A DNA stretch of 64,000 bases, taken from NCBI RefSeq assembly GCF_900112415.1, contig NZ_FOLV01000016.1, positions 1-64,000 of the forward strand. Reading direction: 5' to 3'. This DNA is from Bacillus sp. 491mf (lineage in GTDB: Bacteria > Bacillota > Bacilli > Bacillales > Bacillaceae_G). A program made the position numbers and the translations under genes. The number at the start of each line of letters is the position of its first letter. Positions within the stretch are counted from its first letter, which is position 1. The notes beneath the pieces were generated by a model. That model was not told where the DNA came from. It did no database searches and saw only the letters and a program-made list of their open reading frames with translations. Of this stretch, positions 1-9,710 are shown in pieces.

Positions 1-190
1 CCTAACTTCTTAAGAAAAGCGGAAGCGGCTCGCTCAGAATCGCAGGACGCCCACGCCCCTGACAAAGAGGCGCTTTTTGCCTCGTCCGAGGGGGCGAAAC
101 GGCCGGAGATTCTAGCCGCTAGAGCTGGACAATGCTTTTACTGAATTTTGAGGCGGGAGTATTACTGCCCACGAATAGCGGGATAAAATT
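1..190. other. GC-rich structured element, unassigned
   Basis: This stretch is clearly richer in G and C than the AT-rich surroundings and no convincing protein is visible in it. It holds several possible hairpins: GAGGC/GCCTC around 67-84, CCTCG/CGAGG near 80-91, and AGTA/TACT inside a GGG/CCC pair near 155-172. It may be a structured RNA, a dispersed repeat, or the end of a feature lying upstream of the window. It is followed directly by a terminator, which fits the 3' end of a transcript. The identity is unknown. Confidence 0.35.
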
Positions 191-192
191 AT

Positions 193-222
193 AAAAAAAC
201 AGAGGCAATCCTCTGTTTTTTT
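193..222 (+). terminator. Rho-independent terminator
   Basis: An inverted repeat, ACAGAGG/CCTCTGT with a four-base loop, sits between an A run and a T run. It ends whatever is transcribed through the GC-rich element upstream and separates it from the glutamate synthase promoter region. Confidence 0.8.
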
Positions 223-340
223 ATTTTTACTATTTCATAAATTACACAACAATAGTATAATTATTCATAATTCTCTATCTTCAACCGATCATAAAGAGTT
301 ATCCTTCTACTCTTCAGCAGTGTTTCACTTTATTATCCGT

Positions 341-369
341 AATATTAGGTGTCGTACACCTTTAATATT
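341..369. promoter_or_regulatory. Palindrome upstream of glutamate synthase gene
   Basis: AGGTGT and ACACCT arms flank a CGT centre, and AATATT occurs again on both outer sides, giving an imperfect dyad of about 29 bp. It ends about 38 bp before the gltA start codon. The position suits an operator near the promoter. The regulator is not identified, and no gltC-like gene is in this window. Confidence 0.5.
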
Positions 370-406
370 TTGATTATTCTAAATCCAAACAGAGGGGGAT
401 TAGCGA

Positions 407-3400
407 ATGCCAGATACGACAAATAAATGGACACCATCTTTATTTCGAAATTATGCAAATGCAGAACATGACGCGTGTGGAATCGTTTCCGTAATGGAGA
501 AACGAAACATTCCGACGAAAGAAAACATCGATCTTTGTATACAGTCTCTTGTGAAAATGAATCACCGTGCTGGATTTATTAATAACGAAGGCGATGGAAT
601 CGGAATTCATATCGATCTTCCGAAAGCACTTTGGAAAGAGAAATTAATGAAAAATGGTTATAATCCAACATTAGTGGACCATCCTCACTTTATCGTTGGA
701 CATTTTTTTCTCCAGCAAAAACAAAGCACCCATGCCCTGCAAAATGAAATCCGCTCCTTACTACAAAAAGAGAATTTAGCGATTCTATTTGAAACTAGCG
801 CCGTAACTAACTCTGATGCCCTCGGACCTCTTGGTAAACAAGAAGAACCGCTATTTTGGCAAATTGCCGTTATCCCAGAAAATCAACATGAAAAGATTGA
901 CCAATTATTATTCTCCCTAACGATTGAAATCGAAAAAAATGAAGCAATTCATGTTGCGTCATTCAGTTCGGATTATGTTATTTATAAGGTACTCGGAGCT
1001 GGCGATACACTTGTATCCTATTATGATGATCTGCGTCATCCACTCATCGCATCTACAATGACACTTGGACATAACCGTTATTCTACGAATACATTATCTA
1101 ACTTTTTTCGCGTGCAACCATTTAGCATCCTTGGACATAATGGAGAAATTAATACGATTGCTAAGCTGCGAGATCAAGCTGAAATGATTGATGTGCCGCT
1201 TACAGATGGCGGCAGTGACTCGCAAGACTTAAACCGGACGCTAGAAACACTCCTCACCAATTACAACTATAACTTATTCGAAGCAATGGATATATTATTT
1301 CCACCAATCGTTAATGAAATAAAATTATACGAGCCACATATGCAAGATTTATATACGTATATCCGTGAAGCATGGGGGCATTTTGCGCAAGGGCCAGCTG
1401 GAATTATTTCACGCCATAAAGATGAGGCTGTTTTTAGCGTAGACTCCCTTGGTTTACGCCCCGTTTGGAAAGTAGAAACGGAAAGCTCTTATATTTTTTC
1501 CTCTGAACCAGGTGTTATTTCTCCAGCTGAATATGTTGCAGAACCAAAATCACTTGCTCCAGGGGAAAAAATAGGACTAAAGCGAGACCTAGAAGGTGAT
1601 CTTGTCTTATACGAATACGATGCATACCAAAAAGAAGTATATGCACGTATGAAACAACGAATGGAATGTACCGGCTATCGCAATCATCTATATGTTCCGC
1701 CAACAGGTGAATTAGATAACCTTGTTTCCATTACCGAAGTAAAAACGGAGCAATACGCGGCTTTCGGCTGGGACCGCGAACATATTCAGCTTCTCGAACA
1801 AATGGCTGAAAAAGGCGCTGAACCAATTCGTTCCCTTGGGCATGATGCTCCTCTTGCAGCACTCGATTCCAGGAGACGAAATGTTGCTGACTTTATAAAG
1901 GAAAGCGTTGCTGTTGTAACAAATCCTGCAATTGATCGAGACCGGGAAGTAGAACACTTTTCGACGCGTACAATTGTAGGAAAACGGCCAAATCTATATG
2001 CGGCAAATGAACAACCATTTATTGTAGAACTTCCAAGCCCTATCATTTTAGAAGGAGCATTGGGTCAACAAGCTTCCGGGCAGCAGAGCACAGTATCTTA
2101 CGAACAACTCATCCGTCTATTTTCTCTGCACAGCACTGTTTATAAATTATCCGGAACGTTTACAGAGGATGAAACTTTAAGTGCCGCACTGCATCGTCTT
2201 GGTGCAGAAGCTACACTAGCAATAAAAAAAGGCACATCGCTTCTTATCATTGATGATGCAAAAGCTCATCAAAACAACCAATTATGGATTGATCCGCACT
2301 TACTTACAGCCAAAATTCATCGAGAACTCGTCAAACATAACCTACGCCGTGATTGTGCAATTATCGTACGTTCCGGAGCAATTCGGTCTTTACACGACAT
2401 TGTAACTTTATATGGTTTAGGAGCAGATGTTATCAATCCATACCTTACATTTGCAACAGTAAACGATGGAACAGAAACGCCTCTTCTCAATTTATATAAC
2501 GCATTGAATAAGGGAATTGAAAAAGTGATTTCGACACTTGGAATCCATGAATTACGCGGCTATGGTCGCCTCTTCTCTTCTATTGGTCTACACGAAGAAA
2601 TTGCACAAATATTGGATATTACAAATTTCCTTGGATCTAGTGGGTTGGCTTTTTCGCTACAAGCACTAGCGGAAGATGCAAAAGCTAGGGCACTCGATTA
2701 TACAAATGAAAAAGCAAACATCCGAAAAACGTTTCATTTATTTCCGCGCATTTGGAAAGCGATTGGAGATATCGCCAAAGGAAATGCATACGATGACTAC
2801 CGTGAAAAACTGGATGAATTAGAAGAAAAAAATCCAACGGCAATTCGTCATCTTATCAAAACAAAAGAAACAGACGATAAAATGCCAATTGAGAAGGTTT
2901 CAATTGCGGTAAACAATCATAGCTTACCATTTATTGTTAGTTCGATGTCATTTGGATCACAAAATGAAATTGCCTTCCGTGCTTATGCTGAGGCTGCTGA
3001 CCGATTAAATATGATTAGTTTAAACGGTGAAGGCGGCGAGATTAAAGATATGATTGGTAAATATCCACATACACGCGGGCAACAAATCGCATCAGGACGT
3101 TTTGGGGTCAACGCTGAACTCCTGAATTCATCTAATTTAATTGAAATTAAAATTGGGCAAGGAGCAAAACCTGGAGAAGGCGGACATTTACCAGGGTCAA
3201 AAGTAACAGCAAAAATTGCAGAAGCGCGAAATGCAACAATTGGTTCGGATTTAATCTCCCCTTCCAATAATCATGACATTTATTCAATTGAAGATTTAGC
3301 GCAAATTATTACTGAAATTAAGACTGCCAACCAACATGCAAAAGTCGCTGTTAAAGTTCCTGTTGTCCCTAATATCGGAACTATAGCAGTAGGCATCGCC

Positions 3401-4846
3401 AAAGCGGGTGCTGACTTTATTAACATTAGCGGTTTTGACGGCGGGACAGGTGCAGCACGTATTCATGCCCTGCAGCACGTTGGTCTTCCTGTTGAAATTG
3501 GTGTAAAAGCTGCTCATAATGCCCTGTTAGAAGCAGGAATGAGAGGGTGTGTAGAAATTTGGGCTGACGGTGGCATCAAGAGTGCTGCAGATGTATTAAA
3601 AATTATGCTGCTTGGTGCAAACCGCATTGGCTTCGGGACACTGTCTATGATTGCGATTGGCTGTACAACATGCCGCGGCTGTCATTTAGATACTTGTCAT
3701 GTTGGGATTGCAACGCAAATTGAATCAGAAGTACAAGCGAAAGAACACGGCCTGCGCCGCTTCGTACCGCGAAATTTTGAAAGTGCTGTAGAAGGATTGT
3801 TACATTTATTCACAGCTTTTGGAACAGAACTAAAGCGATTAACGGCGCAGCTTGGTTATAGCAACTTACAAGAAATTGTCGGCCGTTCTGATTTATTAGA
3901 ACAAACGCAAGGACAGCATTTGCTAAATTTACATTACTTATTACAACCATTAGAAGATGTAGCGTGCAATACCGTGCAAACAGCAGTTCCTCAAGAATGT
4001 AGCAATGCTCATTATTCCATTACATCTAAAGAACTTATTCATGTTGGCGTCGATCAACGTGTAATGGGCGGTATGGAATCTTGCTATCGCACTCGCAGCA
4101 AACTGTATGAAAACCGTGTATTAGAACCACTCACATTAAAATATACAAACGGTTCTGTTCCTGGAAATGGACTAGGCGCCTATAATAGCGAAAACCTTTT
4201 TATTCATGTGAACGGCGGCGCACAAGATGGCATCGGAAAAACAGCTTTTGGCGGTGGGATTTATATTACAAAAACAAAAGGAAGGGATGAAAAATACTAT
4301 AACGGTTCTGTTGGAAAAGGATTCGGATACGGCGCACAAAAAGGATCATTATATGTACAAGGAAACGCTGACGCTAGAGCAGGCATTCGTCTCTCAGGAG
4401 CTGATATGATTATTGGCGGAAGAATGACAAAACCACTCCCGAAAGAAGAGCATGGAAATATCGGTGTTCACGCTAATATAAAAGGATTTGCCTTTGAATA
4501 TATGACAAACGGCCGCGCGCTCGTCCTCGGTGACCCCGGCCCGTGGATTTGTGCCGGAATGACGGGCGGAGTTGTCTACTTACGTCATCATCCTGATTTT
4601 GGCTTAACAGAACAATCATTAAAACGACGAATTGCAAAAGGAGCGAATGTTACGCTTCGCCCACTCAGCAAAATAGGAGAATCTGATGTGAAAGAGTTAT
4701 TATTAGATTATCTTCGTATATTAAATGAGCATGAACAATACAAAGAGGTTGCTCTTCTCTCACTTTTGTTATCCAATCTACATGCTCATTTCTACGAAGT
4801 AATTCCAACGAGAGAGCAAGCTGATCCATCTGTTTCAACAGAGTAA
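407..4846 (+). CDS. gltA: Glutamate synthase large (alpha) subunit
   Basis: This subunit makes glutamate from 2-oxoglutarate and glutamine-derived ammonia. The 1,479-residue length is normal for the family. After a short propeptide, Cys24 in the HDACGIV motif is the expected N-terminal nucleophile of the glutaminase domain. The central and FMN-binding synthase domains follow; the 3Fe-4S cysteines appear as C-x5-C-x4-C around residues 1085-1096, and the C-terminal glycine-rich beta-helix is complete. GAGGGGG precedes the ATG at a good distance. A terminator follows directly and no small (beta) subunit gene is adjacent, so the partner must lie elsewhere or be replaced. Naming follows Bacillus, where gltA is the large subunit. 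Confidence 0.96.
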   Translation: MPDTTNKWTPSLFRNYANAEHDACGIVSVMEKRNIPTKENIDLCIQSLVKMNHRAGFINNEGDGIGIHIDLPKALWKEKLMKNGYNPTLVDHPHFIVGHFFLQQKQSTHALQNEIRSLLQKENLAILFETSAVTNSDALGPLGKQEEPLFWQIAVIPENQHEKIDQLLFSLTIEIEKNEAIHVASFSSDYVIYKVLGAGDTLVSYYDDLRHPLIASTMTLGHNRYSTNTLSNFFRVQPFSILGHNGEINTIAKLRDQAEMIDVPLTDGGSDSQDLNRTLETLLTNYNYNLFEAMDILFPPIVNEIKLYEPHMQDLYTYIREAWGHFAQGPAGIISRHKDEAVFSVDSLGLRPVWKVETESSYIFSSEPGVISPAEYVAEPKSLAPGEKIGLKRDLEGDLVLYEYDAYQKEVYARMKQRMECTGYRNHLYVPPTGELDNLVSITEVKTEQYAAFGWDREHIQLLEQMAEKGAEPIRSLGHDAPLAALDSRRRNVADFIKESVAVVTNPAIDRDREVEHFSTRTIVGKRPNLYAANEQPFIVELPSPIILEGALGQQASGQQSTVSYEQLIRLFSLHSTVYKLSGTFTEDETLSAALHRLGAEATLAIKKGTSLLIIDDAKAHQNNQLWIDPHLLTAKIHRELVKHNLRRDCAIIVRSGAIRSLHDIVTLYGLGADVINPYLTFATVNDGTETPLLNLYNALNKGIEKVISTLGIHELRGYGRLFSSIGLHEEIAQILDITNFLGSSGLAFSLQALAEDAKARALDYTNEKANIRKTFHLFPRIWKAIGDIAKGNAYDDYREKLDELEEKNPTAIRHLIKTKETDDKMPIEKVSIAVNNHSLPFIVSSMSFGSQNEIAFRAYAEAADRLNMISLNGEGGEIKDMIGKYPHTRGQQIASGRFGVNAELLNSSNLIEIKIGQGAKPGEGGHLPGSKVTAKIAEARNATIGSDLISPSNNHDIYSIEDLAQIITEIKTANQHAKVAVKVPVVPNIGTIAVGIAKAGADFINISGFDGGTGAARIHALQHVGLPVEIGVKAAHNALLEAGMRGCVEIWADGGIKSAADVLKIMLLGANRIGFGTLSMIAIGCTTCRGCHLDTCHVGIATQIESEVQAKEHGLRRFVPRNFESAVEGLLHLFTAFGTELKRLTAQLGYSNLQEIVGRSDLLEQTQGQHLLNLHYLLQPLEDVACNTVQTAVPQECSNAHYSITSKELIHVGVDQRVMGGMESCYRTRSKLYENRVLEPLTLKYTNGSVPGNGLGAYNSENLFIHVNGGAQDGIGKTAFGGGIYITKTKGRDEKYYNGSVGKGFGYGAQKGSLYVQGNADARAGIRLSGADMIIGGRMTKPLPKEEHGNIGVHANIKGFAFEYMTNGRALVLGDPGPWICAGMTGGVVYLRHHPDFGLTEQSLKRRIAKGANVTLRPLSKIGESDVKELLLDYLRILNEHEQYKEVALLSLLLSNLHAHFYEVIPTREQADPSVSTE

Positions 4847-4910
4847 AGCAAAAGAATAACCGCTTTTTCATTGATGACCTTTCATTCTCATAGTACTGTA
4901 TAACAAATCA

Positions 4911-4941
4911 AAAAAACCTGCTGAAATTCAGCAGGTTTTTT
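4911..4941 (+). terminator. Terminator after gltA
   Basis: A near-perfect hairpin, ACCTGCTGAA/TTCAGCAGGT, is flanked by A and T runs. It lies about 65 bp after the gltA stop and indicates a single-gene transcript. Confidence 0.85.
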
Positions 4942-5035
4942 CATTAAAATACTACTTGCTAACATAAGTTAATGAATGTATAGTATCATATTGTACATTC
5001 ATTCTGACAAGAAAGAAAGGATATAAAAGAAAAGT

Positions 5036-6124
5036 ATGAAACTTGGTGCTCGCGTTTTAAAAACGGGTATTGCCATTACACTTGCTTTATTTGCATGTTT
5101 GCTGCTTGAATTACCGAGCCCTGTATTTGCGGGAATCTCAGCAATTTTTGCTGTACAACCTTCTGTGTACCGCTCGTATTTAACAGCGCTAGAACAAATT
5201 CAAGCAAATGTGATGGGGGCAATTTTTGCCATTGTCTTTGTGTTTGCTTTTGGAAGTAATCCTTTTATTATTGGATTAACGTGCATACTAGTTATTGCAC
5301 TTGCCTTAAAACTACATCTAGAAAATACAATCTCCATTGCGCTCGTAACGGTGATTGCCATTATGGAATATCAAGGAGCAAATTTCTTTGATTTTGCCCT
5401 ATTACGATTCGCAACAATTATGGTTGGAATTATTGCGGCATCTCTTGTAAATTTAATCTTTATGCCGCCAAAATACGAAACAAAACTCTATTACAAAATC
5501 GTGGATAATACAGAAGAAATTATAAAATGGATTCGAATGAGCAGTAGGCAAGCATCTGATTTCACAACATTGAAAGCAGATATTGATCGTATGAAAGAGA
5601 AAATGATTCGTCTCAATCATTACTACTTGTTGTATAAAGAAGAAAGAAGTTATACAAAAAAAGTACAACTTGCTAAAATTCGTAAACTAGTCCTATTTAG
5701 ACAAATGTTAGCAACAACAAGTCGTGCTTTAAGTACATTAAAGGCGCTCCACAAAGCAGAGAACGAGTTACGATATATGCCAGAATCATTTCAAGAATCG
5801 ATTCAAAATGAGCTGGATTCATTAACTCATTATCATGAGCAAGTATTACTCAAATTTATTGGGAAAGCAAAGAAACAGCAATCAGTTGAAATTCTTGACG
5901 AAGTTTCTATTGGTAAACAACAACTTATTGATATATTTATGAACTATCAAAATAAAGATGATGAAGAAAGCTATCGAATATGGCTTCACCTGTTTCCTCT
6001 CGTGTCAGCTATCATTAATTATAGCGAGGAAGTAGAACATTTAGATTTACTTGTAGACAGTTTCTATACGTATCATAACCCAGAAAATGAACTAAAAATT
6101 CAAGATAAACAAGAAGATGAATAA
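5036..6124 (+). CDS. ygaE: YgaE-type membrane protein (UPF0421 / aromatic acid exporter family)
   Basis: A 362-residue protein. Residues 1 to about 135 contain several hydrophobic helices, and the rest is a soluble, charged, helical domain. This is the layout of the UPF0421/FUSC-like family of putative aromatic acid exporters. Its place next to ygaD and ntdP matches B. subtilis ygaE. The substrate is not known. The ribosome-binding site is weak (GAAAGG about 15 bases upstream), so the start is less certain than the identity. The gene converges on ygaD and shares a bidirectional terminator with it. Confidence 0.8.
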   Translation: MKLGARVLKTGIAITLALFACLLLELPSPVFAGISAIFAVQPSVYRSYLTALEQIQANVMGAIFAIVFVFAFGSNPFIIGLTCILVIALALKLHLENTISIALVTVIAIMEYQGANFFDFALLRFATIMVGIIAASLVNLIFMPPKYETKLYYKIVDNTEEIIKWIRMSSRQASDFTTLKADIDRMKEKMIRLNHYYLLYKEERSYTKKVQLAKIRKLVLFRQMLATTSRALSTLKALHKAENELRYMPESFQESIQNELDSLTHYHEQVLLKFIGKAKKQQSVEILDEVSIGKQQLIDIFMNYQNKDDEESYRIWLHLFPLVSAIINYSEEVEHLDLLVDSFYTYHNPENELKIQDKQEDE

Positions 6125-6163
6125 AAAACGACCCTTTCTTATTACGAAGGGGTCGTTTCTTTT
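6123..6163. terminator. Bidirectional terminator between ygaE and ygaD
   Basis: Inverted repeat AACGACCCTTTC / GAAGGGGTCGTT with an A run on the left and T-rich sequence on the right. It serves both convergent genes and overlaps the end of ygaD. Confidence 0.8.
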
Positions 6164-7899
6164 ATATGTTGAATTTGATATAAATTATAATAATAACCGC
6201 ACTTTTGCATTAATTGCTGATGCGAACCCTGTTCTTTTATTTCGCCATCTTCTAAATAAATGATTGTATCTACGTGTGTAATTGTTGATAATCGATGCGC
6301 AATAATAATTGTAGTTCGATCAGCAGCTAACGTTTGCAGAGCCTCTTGAATATAACGTTCATTTTCTAAATCTAGCGCAGATGTAGCTTCGTCTAAAATA
6401 AGCAGTGAAGGATTTTTCAAAAATACACGTGCAATTGCGATGCGCTGCCTTTGCCCACCGGACAATTTCACACCTCTTTCCCCGACCACCGTTTCATATC
6501 TATCAGGCAAACTCATAATAAAATCATGAATATGTGCAGCTTTAGCTGCTTCTACTACTTCTTCTTCTGTTGCCTCAGGTCTTCCATATAAAATATTCGC
6601 TCCAACTGTATCGCTAAATAAAATGTTATCTTGCAAAACAAGACCGATATGACTACGTAAATTCCGCACATTATAATTTCTAACATCAATCTCATCTACA
6701 TAAATTGATCCTCTAGAAACATCATAAAAGCGAGGAATTAAACTTGCAAGCGAAGACTTCCCACCCCCGCTTAAACCGACAAGTGCTACTTTTTCACCTG
6801 GTGAAATAGACAAAGAAATATTTCGAAGCACATCTTGCTCATGCTCGTTATAACGGAATGAAACATTTTCAAATGTAATTTCACCGCGAAGTGACTTCTT
6901 AGTAATCGCATTTGGCGGATCAACAATATCATACTCTTCATCTAATAATTCAAACACACGGTCCATAGAGGCAAAAGCTTGTGTAAGTGTTGTCGAAGAG
7001 TTCACAAGGCGACGAAGCGGACTATATAAACTATCCATATATCCAATAAAAGCGACCATTGTGCCAAGTGTTAACGATCCATGAATAACTTCGTAAGCAG
7101 AAAAAGCAATTACGATCAAAGGTCCAAGATCCGTCAATGTGTTTACAGTAGAAAATGTCCTTGCTGTCCAGCTCGTATGCGTTAATGCCTTTGTTAAGAA
7201 TGCACTGTTCTTCTCTTGAAATTTCTCTTTTTCATACTCCTCTAACGCAAAGCTCCGCGTCACTTGCATACCTTGAATACGCTCATGTAAATAGCCTTGC
7301 ATCGTTGCCAGCGCTTGTGAACGCTCACGTGTTAATGTTCGAAGGCGACTGAAAAAATACTTAACTGTAACTACGTAAACAGGCAGTACAAGTAAGGAAA
7401 CGAGCGTTAATTTCACATTCATCGAAAACATAACTGTAATCGCAATAAAAATCGTTGCCGTATCAAGCCACACATTCATTAATCCCGTAATCACAAAATC
7501 TTTCGTCTGCTCAACATCATTGATTACACGAGATATAATTTCCCCCGTCTTTGTATTGGAGTAATAACGTAAGCTTAATTTTTGTAAATGCGCAAAAATA
7601 TGCTTTCTCAAATCATACAACACCGAGTTTCCAATACGCTGCGCAAAGTACTGACGATAATATTCAATCGGCGGACGTAATACTGAAAAAATAAACAATG
7701 CAATCCCGATAACCACAAATAATTGCGATGTTTTCTGTTCTAGTGAACTCCCGCCTTGAATAATATCATCAATAATATACTTTAATAGCCACGGCATAAT
7801 AAGCGGAATCCCAAATTTAATGAGACCGATTACGATCGTAATCGTAATGAGACACCGATACGGCTTTACAAATTGGACATACCGTTTTATCCCTTTCAT
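6142..7899 (-). CDS. ygaD: ABC exporter half-transporter, YgaD-like (membrane + ATPase)
   Basis: A 585-residue type IV ABC half-transporter. Six membrane helices occupy about residues 1-310. The nucleotide-binding domain follows, with Walker A (GLSGGGKSS, a variant with Gly-Gly before Lys), signature LSGGQ, Walker B LLILDEATSALD and an H-loop histidine in IIAHRLST. Such proteins usually dimerise and export lipids or drugs; the substrate cannot be read from the sequence. The start was set at the ATG six codons into the open frame because GGAGGG is well spaced from it. Gene order with ntdP and ygaB matches B. subtilis. Confidence 0.88.
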   Translation of the reverse strand: MKGIKRYVQFVKPYRCLITITIVIGLIKFGIPLIMPWLLKYIIDDIIQGGSSLEQKTSQLFVVIGIALFIFSVLRPPIEYYRQYFAQRIGNSVLYDLRKHIFAHLQKLSLRYYSNTKTGEIISRVINDVEQTKDFVITGLMNVWLDTATIFIAITVMFSMNVKLTLVSLLVLPVYVVTVKYFFSRLRTLTRERSQALATMQGYLHERIQGMQVTRSFALEEYEKEKFQEKNSAFLTKALTHTSWTARTFSTVNTLTDLGPLIVIAFSAYEVIHGSLTLGTMVAFIGYMDSLYSPLRRLVNSSTTLTQAFASMDRVFELLDEEYDIVDPPNAITKKSLRGEITFENVSFRYNEHEQDVLRNISLSISPGEKVALVGLSGGGKSSLASLIPRFYDVSRGSIYVDEIDVRNYNVRNLRSHIGLVLQDNILFSDTVGANILYGRPEATEEEVVEAAKAAHIHDFIMSLPDRYETVVGERGVKLSGGQRQRIAIARVFLKNPSLLILDEATSALDLENERYIQEALQTLAADRTTIIIAHRLSTITHVDTIIYLEDGEIKEQGSHQQLMQKCGYYYNLYQIQHIKETTPS

Positions 7900-7928
7900 T
7901 TCTCTCCCTCCAATCATGTTAAAAGGAT

Positions 7929-7959
7929 AAAACCTGCTGGATACCCTAGCAGGTTTTTC
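7929..7959. terminator. Terminator downstream of ntdP
   Basis: Hairpin AACCTGCT/AGCAGGTT between A- and T-rich flanks, placed just after the ntdP stop on the minus strand. It would also stop plus-strand read-through. Confidence 0.75.
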
Positions 7960-7960
7960 T

Positions 7961-8491
7961 TTAATCTCTATACATTAAATATCGTTCATACCACATATCA
8001 ATAAAATCAGGTGCAAACGGACCTTTTCGTTGATGAATCCATTGTGTTAAATACTCAACATTTCGTTTTAAAATCGTATCAATAACAGCTGGATAATTCA
8101 TAAGCTCACGATGGTTTTCGTACTCATCTTCATCCAACAAAGTATACGTCATATCAGGATACACTTTAATATCTAAATCATAGTCAATATATTTTAATGC
8201 TTCATAGTCATAGGCAAATGGCGAACTTAAATTACAATAGTAATACACACCTTCCTGCCTTAACATCCCAATAATATTAAACCAATAATTTGAATGAAAA
8301 TAACAAACAGCTGGTTCACGAGTAATCCACGTTCGTCCATCAGATTCTGTGACGACCGTGCGATCATTTGCCCCAATAACAACACTTTGTGTCCCTTTTA
8401 AAACCGTTGTCTCTTCCCATATTCTATGAATGAAACCATTATGTTTATAACTATGTATTTGTATTTTTTCTCCTTCTTTGGGAAACCCCAT
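7961..8491 (-). CDS. ntdP: Nucleoside tri-/diphosphate phosphatase (DUF402)
   Basis: A 176-residue protein of the DUF402 family, starting [15 protein letters not shown] and rich in Tyr, Asp and Trp. B. subtilis NtdP (YgaC) hydrolyses nucleoside tri- and diphosphates with divalent metals, and acidic clusters such as [11 protein letters not shown] here fit metal binding. The start was moved inside the open frame to the ATG preceded by GAAGGGAG. It lies between ygaD and ygaB, as in B. subtilis. A full-length family member with nothing unusual. Confidence 0.88.
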   Translation of the reverse strand: MGFPKEGEKIQIHSYKHNGFIHRIWEETTVLKGTQSVVIGANDRTVVTESDGRTWITREPAVCYFHSNYWFNIIGMLRQEGVYYYCNLSSPFAYDYEALKYIDYDLDIKVYPDMTYTLLDEDEYENHRELMNYPAVIDTILKRNVEYLTQWIHQRKGPFAPDFIDMWYERYLMYRD

Positions 8492-8644
8492 ACTTTCTCC
8501 CTTCTTTCGCCGTGAATGCTCTTCTAAGGTTGTTATTTGTGACACCGTTTGTTTTTTTTACCTCTTTTTCAAACATATTGAGCCGAATTCACTTTTCTTT
8601 TTATTATAACGGTTCTGTCGAAATTTTAAAACAAAAGAGCCGAT

Positions 8645-8905
8645 TCATGAAATCGTCTCTTCGTTTGGAAGTATCTTCTCGTTTTCAAAAGCATGAATTA
8701 CCGCCGTTGTTTGCTGCTCAAATTTCAATTGTAAACTTTTTAATGTTCTTCCTGTTCTTTGAATTTCTTGACGAATAAAATGGAGTTCTTTCGCATCTTG
8801 CTCATTCATTTCAAGATGTTGATATCTTTCTAAATGAACTTGTAACTTTAACAATTCATCCATCGTCCGCAATTGCTCTCCAACCAATTCATCAAACTGT
8901 TTCAT
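8645..8905 (-). CDS. ygaB: YgaB-like small coiled-coil protein
   Basis: An 86-residue, highly charged helical protein beginning MKQFDELVGEQLRTMDELL, with heptad-like leucines and no membrane segment. Position between ntdP and sspE and size match B. subtilis YgaB, whose function is unknown. AGGAGGG sits seven bases before this ATG, so the upstream in-frame ATG is not used. Confidence 0.75.
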   Translation of the reverse strand: MKQFDELVGEQLRTMDELLKLQVHLERYQHLEMNEQDAKELHFIRQEIQRTGRTLKSLQLKFEQQTTAVIHAFENEKILPNEETIS

Positions 8906-9007
8906 TAAATCCCTCCTAAAAATCCTATTACATATTTTCGAATAAAACCATTCCATCTCCTTTGACTATATTTGTTGACTTATTAGAAGTTATGTCGGCT
9001 CACACAA

Positions 9008-9045
9008 ACAAAAAACACTCCTCTTACAAGAGAAGTGTTTTTTGT
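9008..9045 (-). terminator. Terminator after sspE
   Basis: Imperfect inverted repeat AACACT-CTCTT / AAGAG-AGTGTT flanked by A and T runs, immediately after the sspE stop codon on the minus strand. Confidence 0.8.
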
Positions 9046-9057
9046 TATTAATTCATA

Positions 9058-9318
9058 CTAAGATTTTTTTGCAGCTGATTTTGCGTTTTGTTGTTTTACT
9101 GCTTGTACATTTGTTTCAGTTGCAAACTCTGTACCATAGCTAGCACCTGCACTTTGAGCGTTAGCGCTAGAAGCTTGAGATTTTTTAGCTTCTGCTTGTG
9201 CATTTTGTTGTCTTACTTCTTGTGCATTTGTTTCAGAAGCAAATTCTGTTCCAAAACCTGCGCTTTGAACGCTAGCACCAGAAGTTGTTTTACCAAAACC
9301 TTGTGATTTTTTGTTCAT
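9058..9318 (-). CDS. sspE: Gamma-type small acid-soluble spore protein
   Basis: An 86-residue protein rich in Gln, Ala, Ser and Asn with the two family repeats ([13 protein letters not shown] and [15 protein letters not shown]). The TEFA motif is the cleavage site of germination protease GPR in this family. Gamma-type SASP are amino-acid stores of the spore core and do not bind DNA. It begins at the ATG after GGAGGTGAG, not at the upstream GTG. Made only in the forespore, so a sigma-G promoter is expected; I did not assign its boxes. Confidence 0.95.
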   Translation of the reverse strand: MNKKSQGFGKTTSGASVQSAGFGTEFASETNAQEVRQQNAQAEAKKSQASSANAQSAGASYGTEFATETNVQAVKQQNAKSAAKKS

Positions 9319-9450
9319 CTTTCTCACCTCCACAACAAATAATGTAACCATCCTTAGCTGAATCTATCCGTTAAAAACTTAAAAAGAAAAATATTTTTTA
9401 CGTATACAGACAAAAACGTTCATTCAAACTAATGATGATGGAGGTGCTGC

Positions 9451-9678
9451 ATGATGTATGTTGGACGTGATATGACAGAGTTATCCATGACTCCAAAAGA
9501 TCAATGGAATCAAGAAGAACTCGCTTATTTTCATCATTCCTTACAACAAATGATGCCTTATTTAAATGTCGAAGGACAAACGGTTTATAAAGAGATTGTA
9601 AAAGAGATTGAATCACGTGGTGGTTTACAAAAAAACGAAGCTAGTTGGACCCATAGCACAAACATTTCTTACGATTAA
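9451..9678 (+). CDS. Small conserved protein, YfhS-like by position
   Basis: A 75-residue soluble protein (74 if the second of the two adjacent ATGs is used) with GGAGGT five to eight bases upstream. It lies between mutY and sspE, where B. subtilis has yfhS, a gene of about the same length. The sequence is polar with a central segment HHSLQQMMPYLNVEGQTVYKEIV, probably helical. No catalytic motif is visible and the function is unknown. Confidence 0.6.
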   Translation: MMYVGRDMTELSMTPKDQWNQEELAYFHHSLQQMMPYLNVEGQTVYKEIVKEIESRGGLQKNEASWTHSTNISYD

Positions 9679-9681
9679 GAG

Positions 9682-9710
9682 AAACGTGTTCCCTAACTTG
9701 GGAACACGTT
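9682..9710. terminator. Bidirectional terminator
   Basis: Perfect ten-base inverted repeat ACGTGTTCCC/GGGAACACGT with a six-base loop. It lies between two convergent genes and overlaps the last codons of the metallophosphoesterase gene. The T runs are poor, so its strength is uncertain. Confidence 0.6.
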
